NCBI RefSeq assembly: GCF_032362555.1
Contig: NC_083510.1
Location: forward strand, 3,871,501 to 3,935,500
Direction of reading: 5' to 3'
Origin: Amyelois transitella
Taxonomy: Eukaryota > Arthropoda > Insecta > Lepidoptera > Pyralidae
Length of the DNA: 64,000 nt
Under the pieces are notes generated by a model that was given only the letters and a program-made list of their open reading frames with translations, searched no databases and was not told the DNA's origin. Below are positions 1-10,836 of this stretch, piece by piece. The position numbers and the translations under genes were made by a program. Positions within the stretch are counted from its first letter, which is position 1; every line of letters begins with the position of its first letter.

Positions 1-309
1 AATGAATCAGTTCACGACCATATCGTGAATCAAGCACACGTATTTCAGCTATTACAAAATTAGGAACGCCAATAAAATCGCGCGTATCTTCGGGGGCTGA
101 TTGCGGAATTAGGGACGGCTCATCTTAAATCCGACACGGGACTAAACGTAGGGGTGCGGTACGCAAATTACATGTCCACTATTATATGGTTTGGCATTAC
201 TGTTTAAAATTTACTCCAATTGTTATAGTAAATTAGTTCAGGTTTCATGGTGCTCTAGAACTAAGCGAAGGAAAATTTTGTGTGTGCCAACTGTAATTAT
301 TTCAGTGCA

Positions 310-473
310 GATTGTAAAAGCCGGTGCAGGGAAAATATTCTGCTTTTAGGCCGATGGCCTAGAAACCTGTCTCTATCTGAATCTCAATTCCATAGCTATC
401 AGCTAAACTTGACCTTTCAGTCTTTTCGAGACTGTTGGCTTTGTCGATTTCATAAGAGACTCAGACGTGACAT
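310..473 (+). repeat. Degenerate copy of dispersed repeat family 1
   Basis: A weathered copy of the commonest repeat in this window (reference copy 53527-53785). The blocks ggccgatggcctag, gaatctcaattc, cagtcttttcgagactgttgg and the end agacgtgac line up with the reference in the same order. The 5' part is missing or too changed to see. Confidence 0.7.
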
Positions 474-478
474 ATTAT

Positions 479-2924
479 GCAACGCATAAAGGACTATTAA
501 TCTAGGTACCTAATACGTAGTAATTTATGAAGTTTCTATGGGTTTTTTTTCACAGTAGCATAAGTTTGTTAGACAATACGTGTGGAACTTAATTAGCTAC
601 ATTAAACTACAATACATACATGAAACAGAGAGTTTATAGACATGACTCCATTACTAACAATTTTGTAAAATTAAAATACAGAAGTAGTTGTTACTCTAAC
701 AACGTATAATATATTCACAGTGGAAGTAATTAATTGCTACTTGATCAGCTTTGATTTAGAATGTATGTTATTTGGTAATTAAGCTTGATTAAGTATGTCA
801 ATTATAGATTTATAATTAGTTTCATGATTTATGCCTTATTATGATGTATTTGATTATGCTAAAACAATGTCAATGTTGAATAGTGAGCACTTATTTATAT
901 AAACGCCGTTAGGACATCCGGAGACTTACCGTAAAACTGTATTAGGTAATCAATAACCTTGACATACAGTAAAATAAAGAATCTCCAATTTTAAAGTCGG
1001 TTAAAAATATGTGACCGACGTCAAAGACGAACGTTTTTTTTGTTTGTGTTATGCATTTATCTACTCGACTAATTATAATAACTTAGTAAGGTTGATTTTT
1101 TGACAGTGTGCAAAATGTCTCTTGCCTACGTACTATCTAGGCAATCTATGAAAAGAGAGATATGATCGCAAGAAAGAGAGTACTTATTAATTACTGTATT
1201 AACTCCCTTACATTGTAACCTCAACTGTCATTAGATTCTACCCTGTGCCAACACTAACAATGGAAATAATAGAATCTAAGTCATTGAAGAACCTCTTTTT
1301 TAACACCAACAATTTTAAACTCTTAAAGAAATGACAAGTTTAACACTAACAATGGAATTAAGAGCATCTAAGTCATTAAAGAAACTTGTCATTTTTTTAA
1401 TTTTCCTACCCACCTCAGTTAAGAGAACGCATCAACTTTTAGAGGTTTATTCCTAACCTTGTCTTAAAATATTTAATTATAATTATTAATCTAATTATGA
1501 GCGACGTTTGCTCTGTGGGGGGCGGGATGCGTTCGGAAGCAAGGTTTCATCAGATCGCCTTGTGGACAAGGATTAAACGGCAATAAAATATAATTACCTA
1601 AAATGATGTCTCTATACCGCATGTTATTTAATTAGTTATAAATTAAGGTTAAGACTTTTTAAAGGCTTTTTATTTTCGACAGAAGAGAAGAGTAATATTA
1701 TAACACAAACATCGTTGTTTAATACAAATCCTACTTAAACAGACCTGGATGATAGGTATAAGATACTAGTTCTTCTCAGTACTCTTAAAGGCTTTAGGCG
1801 TGCTTTAGATCTCTTCTACCTAAAGGTGATGTATTATGAATTATGAAGTTAGGTAGCCATAAAAAGTGTCCCAGTAGAGTTATCATCATCCCACTGGAAT
1901 TATTCCCAGTTTCATGCCTTCTTCTGAAGAGAGGAACTCCGCAGCTATCGCATGATGCACATCCAGTTGCCTGAATGTGAAGATTTCCTAAGCATAACAG
2001 CATCGGTGAGAGATCAAACTAATGTACTTACTTGCTTAAGTGCCACAAAAATACAGAAATTACATATAAGAGTACAACTCGGAAGAGTCATTGGTAAGTT
2101 CTTAATGCTCGTATTAAGGAAGAACAAAATTATTTTTAAATTCAAATTGATATTTAATCCAAATATTATTTGACCACAACACTACAAAACAAAATTCAAG
2201 CTAGCTGCCGTCCGGACCAGGTAAATGTATTAAAATTAATTAAGGGGGAGTCTCGCGGACCGCCCGCGCGCTACCGTGCCAGCGGGGGGCCCCGTGACGA
2301 CTTCATGCAGCTTCCAGGAATGCTCCAGTGACGGTAAAGTACCTGCCACGTGACGGGAATAACAAACCCCTGATAATCTGTAACTATATGTGAAAATAGA
2401 ACAGTTTTTGTTTCGAGTGCACTCACGTTTTGTTTTCGTGAGAATGCGCGTATGAGTCAGAAATGAGATTGTGTTTTTTTTTTATTCTTTAAATGGACCT
2501 TACTTTAAAACTAAATTACAATTAAAAGAATCCAACAAATCCATTTCTTTATTACCTTCTTCAAAATTCTACACTCACAAGTGATACAACAACTCAAGAC
2601 CATTTACCATTATATTAACCGACTTGATTTTTTCTGTATCGTTTTTGAGTGTATAGTATGTGTATTATTTTGCTGTCATATAAAACGAGTTTAAGTTATC
2701 CATATGTGACGCAAAACTTTGTTAGACTCGTTTCGATTTATTTTCCTATAGTAATATAAATCAATTAAGTAATCATGTTATAATTATGAAATATTTCCGT
2801 TTATTTGCGCTATTGAAACGAAAAAAAAATTTAATATATTTATAAGATATAGCTAGGTCAATTTAATTTGAAAAAATACAACTGTGAATGATTATCTAAG
2901 AGTGCCATGTGGTTCTCGACACCA
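479..2924. other. Intergenic AT-rich DNA, no gene recognised
   Basis: No frame resembles a protein family I know. The stretch holds an imperfect direct repeat around 1245-1395 (cactaacaatgga followed by aagtcatt, twice) with an inverted repeat of 13 bp (1329-1341 against 1382-1394). A GC-rich patch lies near 2245-2300. The rest is simple AT-rich sequence. Confidence 0.5.
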
Positions 2925-3150
2925 ATATAAAAAAGAGACCACTCCATCTCTTTCCCATGGATGTAGTAAAAGGCGACTTAGGGACAGGCTTATAAACTTG
3001 AGATTCTTCTTTTGGGCGATGGGCTGACAACCTGTTACTATTTGATTCTGAATTCTATCATTAAACCTAACAGCTGAACGTGGCCTATCTGTCTTTCAAG
3101 ACAGCTGGCTCTCTCTGCCCCGCGAGGCATGTAGACGTGATTATGAATGA
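2925..3150 (+). repeat. Dispersed repeat family 1, nearly full length
   Basis: Carries the family's landmarks in order: gaccactccatctctttccc, the gtaaaaggcgact block, gggcgatgggctgacaacctg, gctgaacgtggcctat and the terminal gtagacgtgattatga. A near-perfect hairpin follows at once (3151-3201). Confidence 0.8.
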
Positions 3151-3201
3151 ACGAATGAAAGATTGTCTAAGAGACCTTCTCTTAGACAATCATTCATTCG
3201 T
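3151..3201. repeat. Near-perfect short hairpin
   Basis: Two 24-bp arms (3151-3174 and 3178-3201) are reverse complements with one mismatch, and the loop is 3 bases. The left arm reads acgaatgaaagattgtctaa and continues gaga. It abuts the tail of a family 1 repeat, so it may be a replication snap-back at the insertion end. The loop is too short for an ordinary microRNA precursor. Confidence 0.75.
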
Positions 3202-6200
3202 ATGTTGTTCCAACACTGGTTGCAGCATATCTAAAACTTCTTCGAATGCAGCAATTTTATGTTGAGGACACATTAGACGAGCCAGTATTCTGGCTCTTGC
3301 AGTTATCATCAATTTGTCTTATAAATATGATGGGCTTTTATTCTTTACTGTTTATTATATGGAGGGCTCTTTCTTCTCAGAATTCTAATTGGAATTCAGA
3401 TCAATTATTAAATTCTGTTAATGCGAAGCTGCTGTCATTTGTAATTTTGTTAACCATAATGATACTTTGAAATAACAAAGAACTCTACTTAAAAGAAACT
3501 GTGATTTCAAATACGAAATGCAAATGAGGTAACGGTCCGGCTAATTTATGCAACAAAAACTCACAAAGGAGACCATAAACAACTCTGCTTTAACTCTCTA
3601 TGGCAAGTGCACCACGCCCTGTTTGCGCAATGATTAAAACAATCCAAATTTCACGAATATTCAGCCTCATTGTACCGAGGGTAGGCACCCACTGCGCATC
3701 TACCTGTGCGAACTCCGTGTCACAATAGAAACTAGCGTTTATTTGCCCACTATGAGTTATTATAACTGCCCCTTAAATATTTCATCGATTTTATTGTGGC
3801 TCCGATGTCAACCCTGTCTCGACGATAGCTATAAAGACCGTCGTTATTCTTTTTTGCGCAATGTCAAGATCTTGCTTCACGCCGAATTCGATATTTGAAT
3901 ATTTAAATACTTTTTTTTTATTTTTTATTAATTATTTGCACAATTTATTACTAGACTAGGCATCGCTCGAAAATTTATAAAAATTTAATTTAGACTCTGC
4001 CATAATAAAAAAAAAATTCTGCCTTTAATTGCAAACACAATAGTCATAACGAATGCGTCTACAAGTATCAAACTTTTGAATACTAACAGAAGGCTCTGCT
4101 TTATCCAGTTAACCCGTGCTCACCTGGCGCTCCCACAGATAAAAAACTCTTATAAAGAAATAAATTATTACGTTATGGCTTTTTGAAAGAGTCCATTGCT
4201 GCTGAGAAATGACAATATTATTAAAAAGTACGCGTCTTTGTCACACTATCTTTTTGTATTCAATATATTGTCGCCATAATAAATGCTGCTCCTTTATGGG
4301 TCGAGCTTTGTGCTCTCCACCTTTGTGGACATTATTAAATATATTTTAAAGAGTTTTATTAATGGTGGGCGTCGCGGAGAGACCATTTGATTTATTTTTT
4401 TGACGCGTGTGCTCGATTTTTATGAGAAACCCTTCAATCACTATAATGGGCATTGATTTTACGAGCAATGTTGGATTAATGTTTCTTTTAAGTATTCACT
4501 TAATAATAATTATCAAGTAATTTTAAAATACATTATTCTATTTTAATAATTTACATGTACAAAGCAATAGGTAAACTTAGTATTATGCAGGTCAGTATGG
4601 AAGTAAACCTCACTCAATATGGATTAGGTTCCGGTTGCGGAGGTCAGACTGAAGTCGCTTCGTTAAATTAATATTACTTGCCCAGTCCAGGATTATGGTC
4701 ACTTTCGGACCCCGGGATCCCCCGAGAAAAAGGCGATGACGCAACCGGGACTTACGCCAGGAAAATGATGATAAGTCAAAAGAAAATTCATTTTATGAAT
4801 ACAACCAGACCTCTCACGGCGGCACAAAATGTCATAATCTAAAGATAGTAATTCATACACAGTTTCTCTAAAATAAACCCGAATCTTTTTGCAGATTTTT
4901 ATCTTCGCAGATAAAGTACCCAAGCCAGTAATAAGAACACAAACAATCACATAAAAAAACATCACAAAACACCAAACAGGTGTCGTGTGAAAACGTCGTT
5001 AAACCCGCGAAAAATTGAGATATCAAATGAATTGTTTTGAAACCTGAAGCCTACCACCTCCTTCACCAACCTCAATGCTTTATAAAATCAGTTTTATTAT
5101 GTTTGTATTCTATCTATCCATAACCCCAGATCCTATTACTTCAAACAGGTACTGTGTGGCCACAATTATAGATTTTTTGCTAGCAAAAGATATAAACAAC
5201 CTTGTGGGATTATAATTTAAAAATATGACTGTATCAAAACTTTTTATTCGCAACGTTATCACATTTTTACGTAAGGTTGGTATTTCTTTACATACATACA
5301 TACACTTTAAGTAAAGACTGATAGGCCTTCAGCCTTCGTTCAGCTATTTATTTTATTATCATTTTTTTTTAACTAATGACAACTTACTAACGCAAGACTG
5401 ACAAAAAATTATTTGAAATACACTTCATGGCTGAGCCAACGTTCAAAATAAAATAAAATTTATGTTGGCGTGAGTTTTGAGAGGCGGGAAAATTTCTAAG
5501 TAAAAATTCGCGAATCATTATCATTTTAGAAGATTCTTTTAAGGAAATACAAATAATAATATTAGGTATTTGCAACTTTCTCAAAATTATACTACTGGCA
5601 ATTTCGTAATTTATAACTTACATTTATCAAGAGGTACCTACACTGTTTAAAAATTGTGTTTAATGAAATTTTAAAGCATAAAAATAAACAGCAATCCTTT
5701 TTTTATATCTTGTAAGTTCCCGGAATCGGTCTAGAAAATATTCCACTAAGAATTTACCTTTCTTATAAGTCAAAATTCAATAAGTAGTAGCATGGCCGGG
5801 TTGGAGTAAGCCCAATAAATAATAATATAGTATCACGTGGCGCTTAATAAATGGACAATCCGTGCTTTGCCACCGGAGCACCTCACCGAGGCATATACTA
5901 AAGATTTTTAGAAGAGACTGTTGGTATATCTGAGATTGGTTCCATTTGGTACCCGGCACCAATAAAAATAAGAATAGGACCACTTCATCTCTTTCATTGT
6001 TGTTTTAGTTATTAAAAAGGTAGACCCTAGAATCAGATTCAAGACCTACTTACTTAGAAAATGAAAATCTGAAAAATTAAACTGAAGATTATACAGCCTC
6101 ACTTGAAGGCCAGCAGAAATAATATATTAAATATACTCACTTGTAACTTAGGTCCTAAAATGGGGGAACGTTTTACTCTTTATTTCCTAGTAAAGTTTTA

Positions 6201-8984
6201 TGAAAACAAATGGCTACATAACGCTACAAATATTATTTATCCAGATAAGTCATCAAGTATTTCTAATATAGTAATATTTTTCCCTTCTACAAACAAACTC
6301 ATCTTTGACAAGACCCCCGGCAGCTGGCGTGTCCGTATTTCTCAATAATCTCATCAATATAAAGTTATTTTATAACGTACTAGGTGCTATGGAAGTCAAA
6401 ACTGTCTGAACTTGTATTGTAACCACTTAGTTCTACATTTAATCATATTGAACGAGGCCATCAATTTTCAAAAATACTTGGATATTTTTGCGTGTGGTCA
6501 AATGATCATGTATATATATTTAAAAATACAGTTACAAATCTCAGTTCTTTATTAGTTTGAAGTTTATATTAGTAATATTAGCTTAAGAAATTATATTAGA
6601 GAAACGAATACTATATTTATGAAATTTAAAGAGGTTCTACAATTTCTACGAATTCCCAACATCAGATATTGACGCTATGAATGTCCACCTCAGGTGTGCA
6701 ACCTTTCAATACATAAGAATCTCTTCTCTGCTTTCATGTGCAACGTCAACTGACACTGCACACCTTGGTGTTAGTGATTTAATTTAAACTTGACTTCCTA
6801 TAAGAACTTAATACCTTAATATTTTTACTGACTATTTGGAGGAGTTTCACCAGTTTCTTTTCTTTAATTCTCTATTCCATACGGGGTAGACAAGCCTACA
6901 TTCTCGGAATGAATAAAATTAAAAGAAGGACATGTTCAATTCCTTGTCTATCAGTCATTTTATAAGTGAAGATTTTTATATTCATTAACTAAAGTACTCA
7001 ACACGCGTAAATCACGTTAACTTCCTTTGTCGTGGGAATTTAAGAAGGAAATCATTTCTTAATGCACCCCTAAATCGAACTTCACATCTCAAGACCCAGC
7101 GGTTTGGGCTGTACTTTGACATGTCAGTCAATCAGTGAGTATTCTCTTTTATATACTCATAAATACCTATTACCAATTACCACCCACCACCCTAACCACT
7201 GCGGTGGTCAGACCACCGTGTTCCGCACGTGCCCTGGTTTGCCCTCTCGACACCACTTCCGCACAACAGCGCCCTCTAGTGTTTGACATGCGCACACGCA
7301 GCTGCGTAGCACGAGCTCTCCATACAGTAAAGTGGTCGGTGTGTTAGTTTGTATGTTGATGCCATTGTTTTGAAACAAGGTGGTCCCTAATTGACATGGT
7401 GATTGCCACTTAATGACTTTCCCGTACGGACGAAGAATTTTTTAAGAGTGACGATATACGAATTAAGCAATACGTTTGATTTCGTTGTAAAAAAAATATA
7501 TTTCATTGATAAATTCAACCGGCTTGGATTGAGGCGTCTATTAGAAAAGAAAGTATTTATTATAAAAAATATTCTTATATGAACTACTTACGTTATTATA
7601 ATTCCTAATGGTATAATCGGAAATTTACCACAATATCTTGCACTTGCAGACTTTCCATGAGACTCTTATAGTTATTGAGAGTACCCATAAACTTTTTAAT
7701 AGTTGCTATAGAACTCTTAAATGTGGTTGAACATACATCAAAATATATTTTCTCACTGTTACTATAAGTTTCTGACCACTAACCTTACATATATCTTTAC
7801 AAAACTAAGGACGCACAACCTTGTAGAACTTTACCTACATCACCGCAATCTGCATCCACAAGCAATTAAGCAAACAAAGTGCACTTGTAAACTGGCTATC
7901 CGGCGCTAAAACTACGATAAATAACATGGCTTTTGCGTATCTAAGACTAGAGCAATGGGAGAACAAGCTAGATGAAATTTTGGGTAATTTTCACTACCTC
8001 TTACAATATCGCGTATTTATTTATTTGGCTTTTTAATTCATCATCGAAAAATAAGAAGCGATTTCTCGAGATTTCAATTAATATACTCGTTAAACCATTA
8101 ATAAGTATTTACGAATAGTTTTATTACATACAAAAATACCCCAATACTAAAGTTCGAATTAGAATGTTCGTCTCAGCTTATATGGATGGATAATAATTAG
8201 GGTTTTCGAAGATCTAACGGCAATTAACACAATTATCTAATAATAACCTCGATATGATAGGTAAATAAATTAAAAATTAGAGTATTTTAAATGAAATATG
8301 TCAATAATATATTTCTAAAATTCCAACAAGAATAAAAGCAATTCTAATAATTAAATAAGAACCATCCAAAGTTAAACGGAGAAGTTGAAGGCTCTCTAGT
8401 AAAAATAAGGAGACGTTACACCCTTGTAAATAGAAGTAAGGGCGAATCATCGTTTGATGTCTCGGATACAAAGCCCAGGGGTGGGGGGAGGGGGACCCTA
8501 GATGCTATCTCGTGTCCGAACCGTAGACAGATAGCGGGGTAGTGTGCGTTGAATTCTAATATAAAAGCTTGTATATTACTTGTGGGTCAGGGTCTAATGT
8601 GCGTGGATTAATCAGAATAGTAAAAAAATGAGGTCTTTAGAGACCTTAGTGGTCGCTAGGGTTGGGATAAAGTGAATCCAAAGATATAATATACTATTGT
8701 AGATTCGTAGCAGATTCGTAGCGCATAGTATAGAGATTTCAAGAACCTCGTAGCAGATTGGCGTATGACGTAGCAGACATTAAGCTGTTAAAAATCGAGA
8801 TAAAATTTGTTTTTTATTTTCAATATTTTAATACCCATCCCTACAATGCATTGCAAAAAATTTAGCTTATCTAGAATTAAAAGCCTTTCAATACTTACTA
8901 TATTATAATACCATTCGATTGTTTTACACACAAATAAAATTATACATTAACAGGCCTGAAAAATGTAGAGGACGGTATCGGGTC
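3202..8984. other. Intergenic DNA, no convincing gene
   Basis: No exon chain with recognisable protein content was found. The minus-strand frame 4699-4965 (88 codons) opens with a hydrophobic stretch, MMFFYVIVCVLITGLGTLSA, that looks like a signal peptide, but its C-terminus is not like any family I know. A family 1 head fragment lies at about 5940-6005. A small palindrome, cggtggtcagaccaccg, is at 7202-7218. A G-run segment (three tracts of four to six G) lies near 8478-8494. Confidence 0.45.
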
Positions 8985-9120
8985 GATACTGAAAGACCCC
9001 CCGCCCCGCAGGTGCGACGAGATAATCCAAGATGGCCGCCGAGATAGGACGTGACGTCACAGCCCGCGACCTCCCCCGTCCCGCCCGCCCCCGGCGCATC
9101 CTCGAAACCTCTCGCCACCC
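8985..9120. promoter_or_regulatory. CpG- and GC-rich segment with CRE- and YY1-like sites
   Basis: An abrupt GC-rich island in AT-rich surroundings. It holds a perfect cAMP-response-type palindrome tgacgtca (9052-9059) and an aagatggccgcc block matching the YY1-type core, plus several CpG pairs. It looks like a promoter or enhancer, but no adjoining first exon could be recognised on either strand. It lies downstream of the cuticle gene. Regulatory role is inference from composition and motifs only. Confidence 0.35.
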
Positions 9121-9187
9121 TCCTTAGATCCTTTCAGAAATCCACTAAGTAGCGTCGGCAAAAACGTGTAAACATGTCATCATCTGA

Positions 9188-9350
9188 GTTCTTTTCCGTT
9201 TTCACCTTAGTAAACTTGGGATTCTTCTTTTAGGCGATGAGCTAACAGCCTGTCGCTATTTGCATCTCAGTTCATTAAGCCATACGGCTGAACGTGACCT
9301 TCTTACCTTTGCGAGACTGTTGGCTCTATCTACCACGTAAGCATATACGT
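9188..9350 (+). repeat. Dispersed repeat family 1, partial
   Basis: Recognised by cttgggattcttcttttagg, gcgatgagctaacagcctgt, the agccatacggctgaacgtga block and gagactgttggctctatcta. The 5' head of the family is absent. Confidence 0.75.
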
Positions 9351-9476
9351 AAACATAGACATGTCTAAAGACTTGGCCGTTGCTGCTCAGTCACTCGCGC
9401 CTCATCACACGACAGAGAATATTGGTTTTTAAGAAAATAAAAGAAATAAATTGCTATGAAAAAGTCATATATTTAT

Positions 9477-10752
9477 TTAGATAGCTACAGCTGGCACCGG
9501 CACGGGCTTGGGCAGATGGTCGCCGTCAACGTGGAAGCCATCAGGGCCGCCCCTGTACTTGGTCACGTAGATCTGACCGTCATCACCAATGAACTGGTAT
9601 TGACCCTCGATCTCCAGGACATGCCCGCCATCGCCGCTTGGGATCAGACGGCCGCGCTCGGATACCACCGTGTCTGGAAGAGGGAATTGAAATTATATAT
9701 TATGCGTGTAATAGTTATCTTTCTGGGTAGAGAAACGTCTTTGTTTCTTATATTAACTGTATCTTTGTATTTAACAAAGGGTACTAAAATAAATATATAT
9801 CAATCATCATCATATTTGCCATTTTAACAGCCTTTGTGGTGCTGCGGTAGTGCGATTTTCTGTGACATCATAGGTCTAGGGTTCGAAGCCCACCATGATG
9901 AGAAACGAACTTTTTCTGATTGACTCAGGTCTTGGATTAGACCTATATAAGTATTTTTTATAAAATATAGTATCGTTAAGTTACTCGTAGTATCTCTTAA
10001 CACAATCATATTATGTTTTACGAAGATAACCACAGAACTTAACCAGAGCTATTTTGGTCCGCATAAAAATATCTCTCTTCGCTTTGCCCAACCTTTGACA
10101 AGTGAAGTATCAAAATGAAATGATTAATGAAGATTGAAAATTGCAATTTTTTTTAATATGTGTCATCTAAATAGGGATAAAATTTGGAAACAGAATATAA
10201 ATACAATAATATTAATAATACTCACTCTCAGCGGTGATATATCTGAGTGCGTACTGTCCATACTCATCATGGACTTCCTCGTGACGCACGGCCGGCAGCT
10301 CGCGGAGTGAGGGGTCGTGTGCCGGGAGCGCCAGGGCTGCGGCCACCAAGCAGCTGAGTACTACAAACTGAAAAAATACATACATGTCCTTTAATCAGGT
10401 CTTTATCCTTAACGGAGTACACAGAGCTAACAGTTTCGAAAAAACTAAAAGGCCTCGTTTAACTTGATAGAATTGAGATTCAAATAGTGAAAGGTTGCTA
10501 GCCTATCGCCTAAAGGAATCTTCGAGTTATTGAAAAATATTTTTAATTTCTAATAACTTTTTAACTGATTTGATTGTATTCATATCAAAATAAAATAAAA
10601 AGAATGTATCCAAAACAACGGAAAAATCTTTTATAACTCAGAGCTTACCAAAATTTACTTCTCAAAATTTTCTTTTCCTATAAATAAATAGATAGCTATA
10701 AATAGATAGATTTTAAACTATGTAAATGTTTTAAAGTACTTACGATTTTCAT
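9477..10752 (-). CDS. RR-1 cuticular protein, 115 aa
   Basis: Structural protein of soft cuticle that binds chitin outside the epidermis. Three coding exons on the minus strand: 10744-10752, 10226-10367 and 9477-9673. All have GT/AG borders, and together they give 348 nt with stop TAA. The tiny first exon codes only MKI, typical of insect cuticle genes whose first intron interrupts the signal peptide. Residues 1-16 (MKIFVVLSCLVAAALA) form the signal peptide. An R&R extended consensus follows, from about EYGQYALRYI through GGHVLEIEGQYQF and GDDGQIYVTKY to GFHVDGDHLP near the end. The GQYQF...DDGQIYVTKY...GFHVDGDHLP arrangement is the RR-1 type. The short tail PKPVPVPAVAI follows. A TATA box lies about 80 bp upstream of the start codon. 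The gene stands alone, although such genes usually cluster, so relatives may lie outside the window. Confidence 0.95.
9831..10022 (+). repeat. tRNA-derived SINE copy
   Basis: Has a pol III A-box-like ttgtggtgctgcggtagtgc and B-box-like gggttcgaagccc. The SINE body follows with gaaacgaactttttctgatt and a tail containing tataaaatatagtatcgtta. It is homologous to the better copy at 44958-45215 and lies inside the second intron of the cuticle gene. Confidence 0.8.
10396..10525 (-). repeat. Dispersed repeat family 1, minus-strand partial
   Basis: Contains the minus-strand landmarks of the family in order: ggagtacacagagctaacag, aaaactaaaaggcctcg, ttgatagaattgagattcaa and ggttgctagcctatcgccta. It lies in the first intron of the cuticle gene. 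Confidence 0.75.
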
Positions 10753-10802
10753 TTTGAATGTGGTCGTTGGTAGATATGCCTGCTAGGAAGCCTCAAATTG
10801 AA

Positions 10803-10836
10803 TGATGCCTTCGATTCCCTGTCCCTACTATTTATA
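10803..10836 (-). promoter_or_regulatory. TATA box and initiator of the cuticle gene
   Basis: On the minus strand TATAAATA (10829-10836) sits about 33 bp upstream of an arthropod-like initiator tcatt (A at 10803), and the start codon follows about 50 bp further on. This spacing matches a focused TATA promoter, as expected for a strongly induced cuticle gene. The transcription start is inferred. Confidence 0.7.

Noticed and set aside
7104-7347. Overlapping plus-strand frames of 60-70 codons
   Set aside because: Short, overlapping in different frames and without family resemblance; chance frames.
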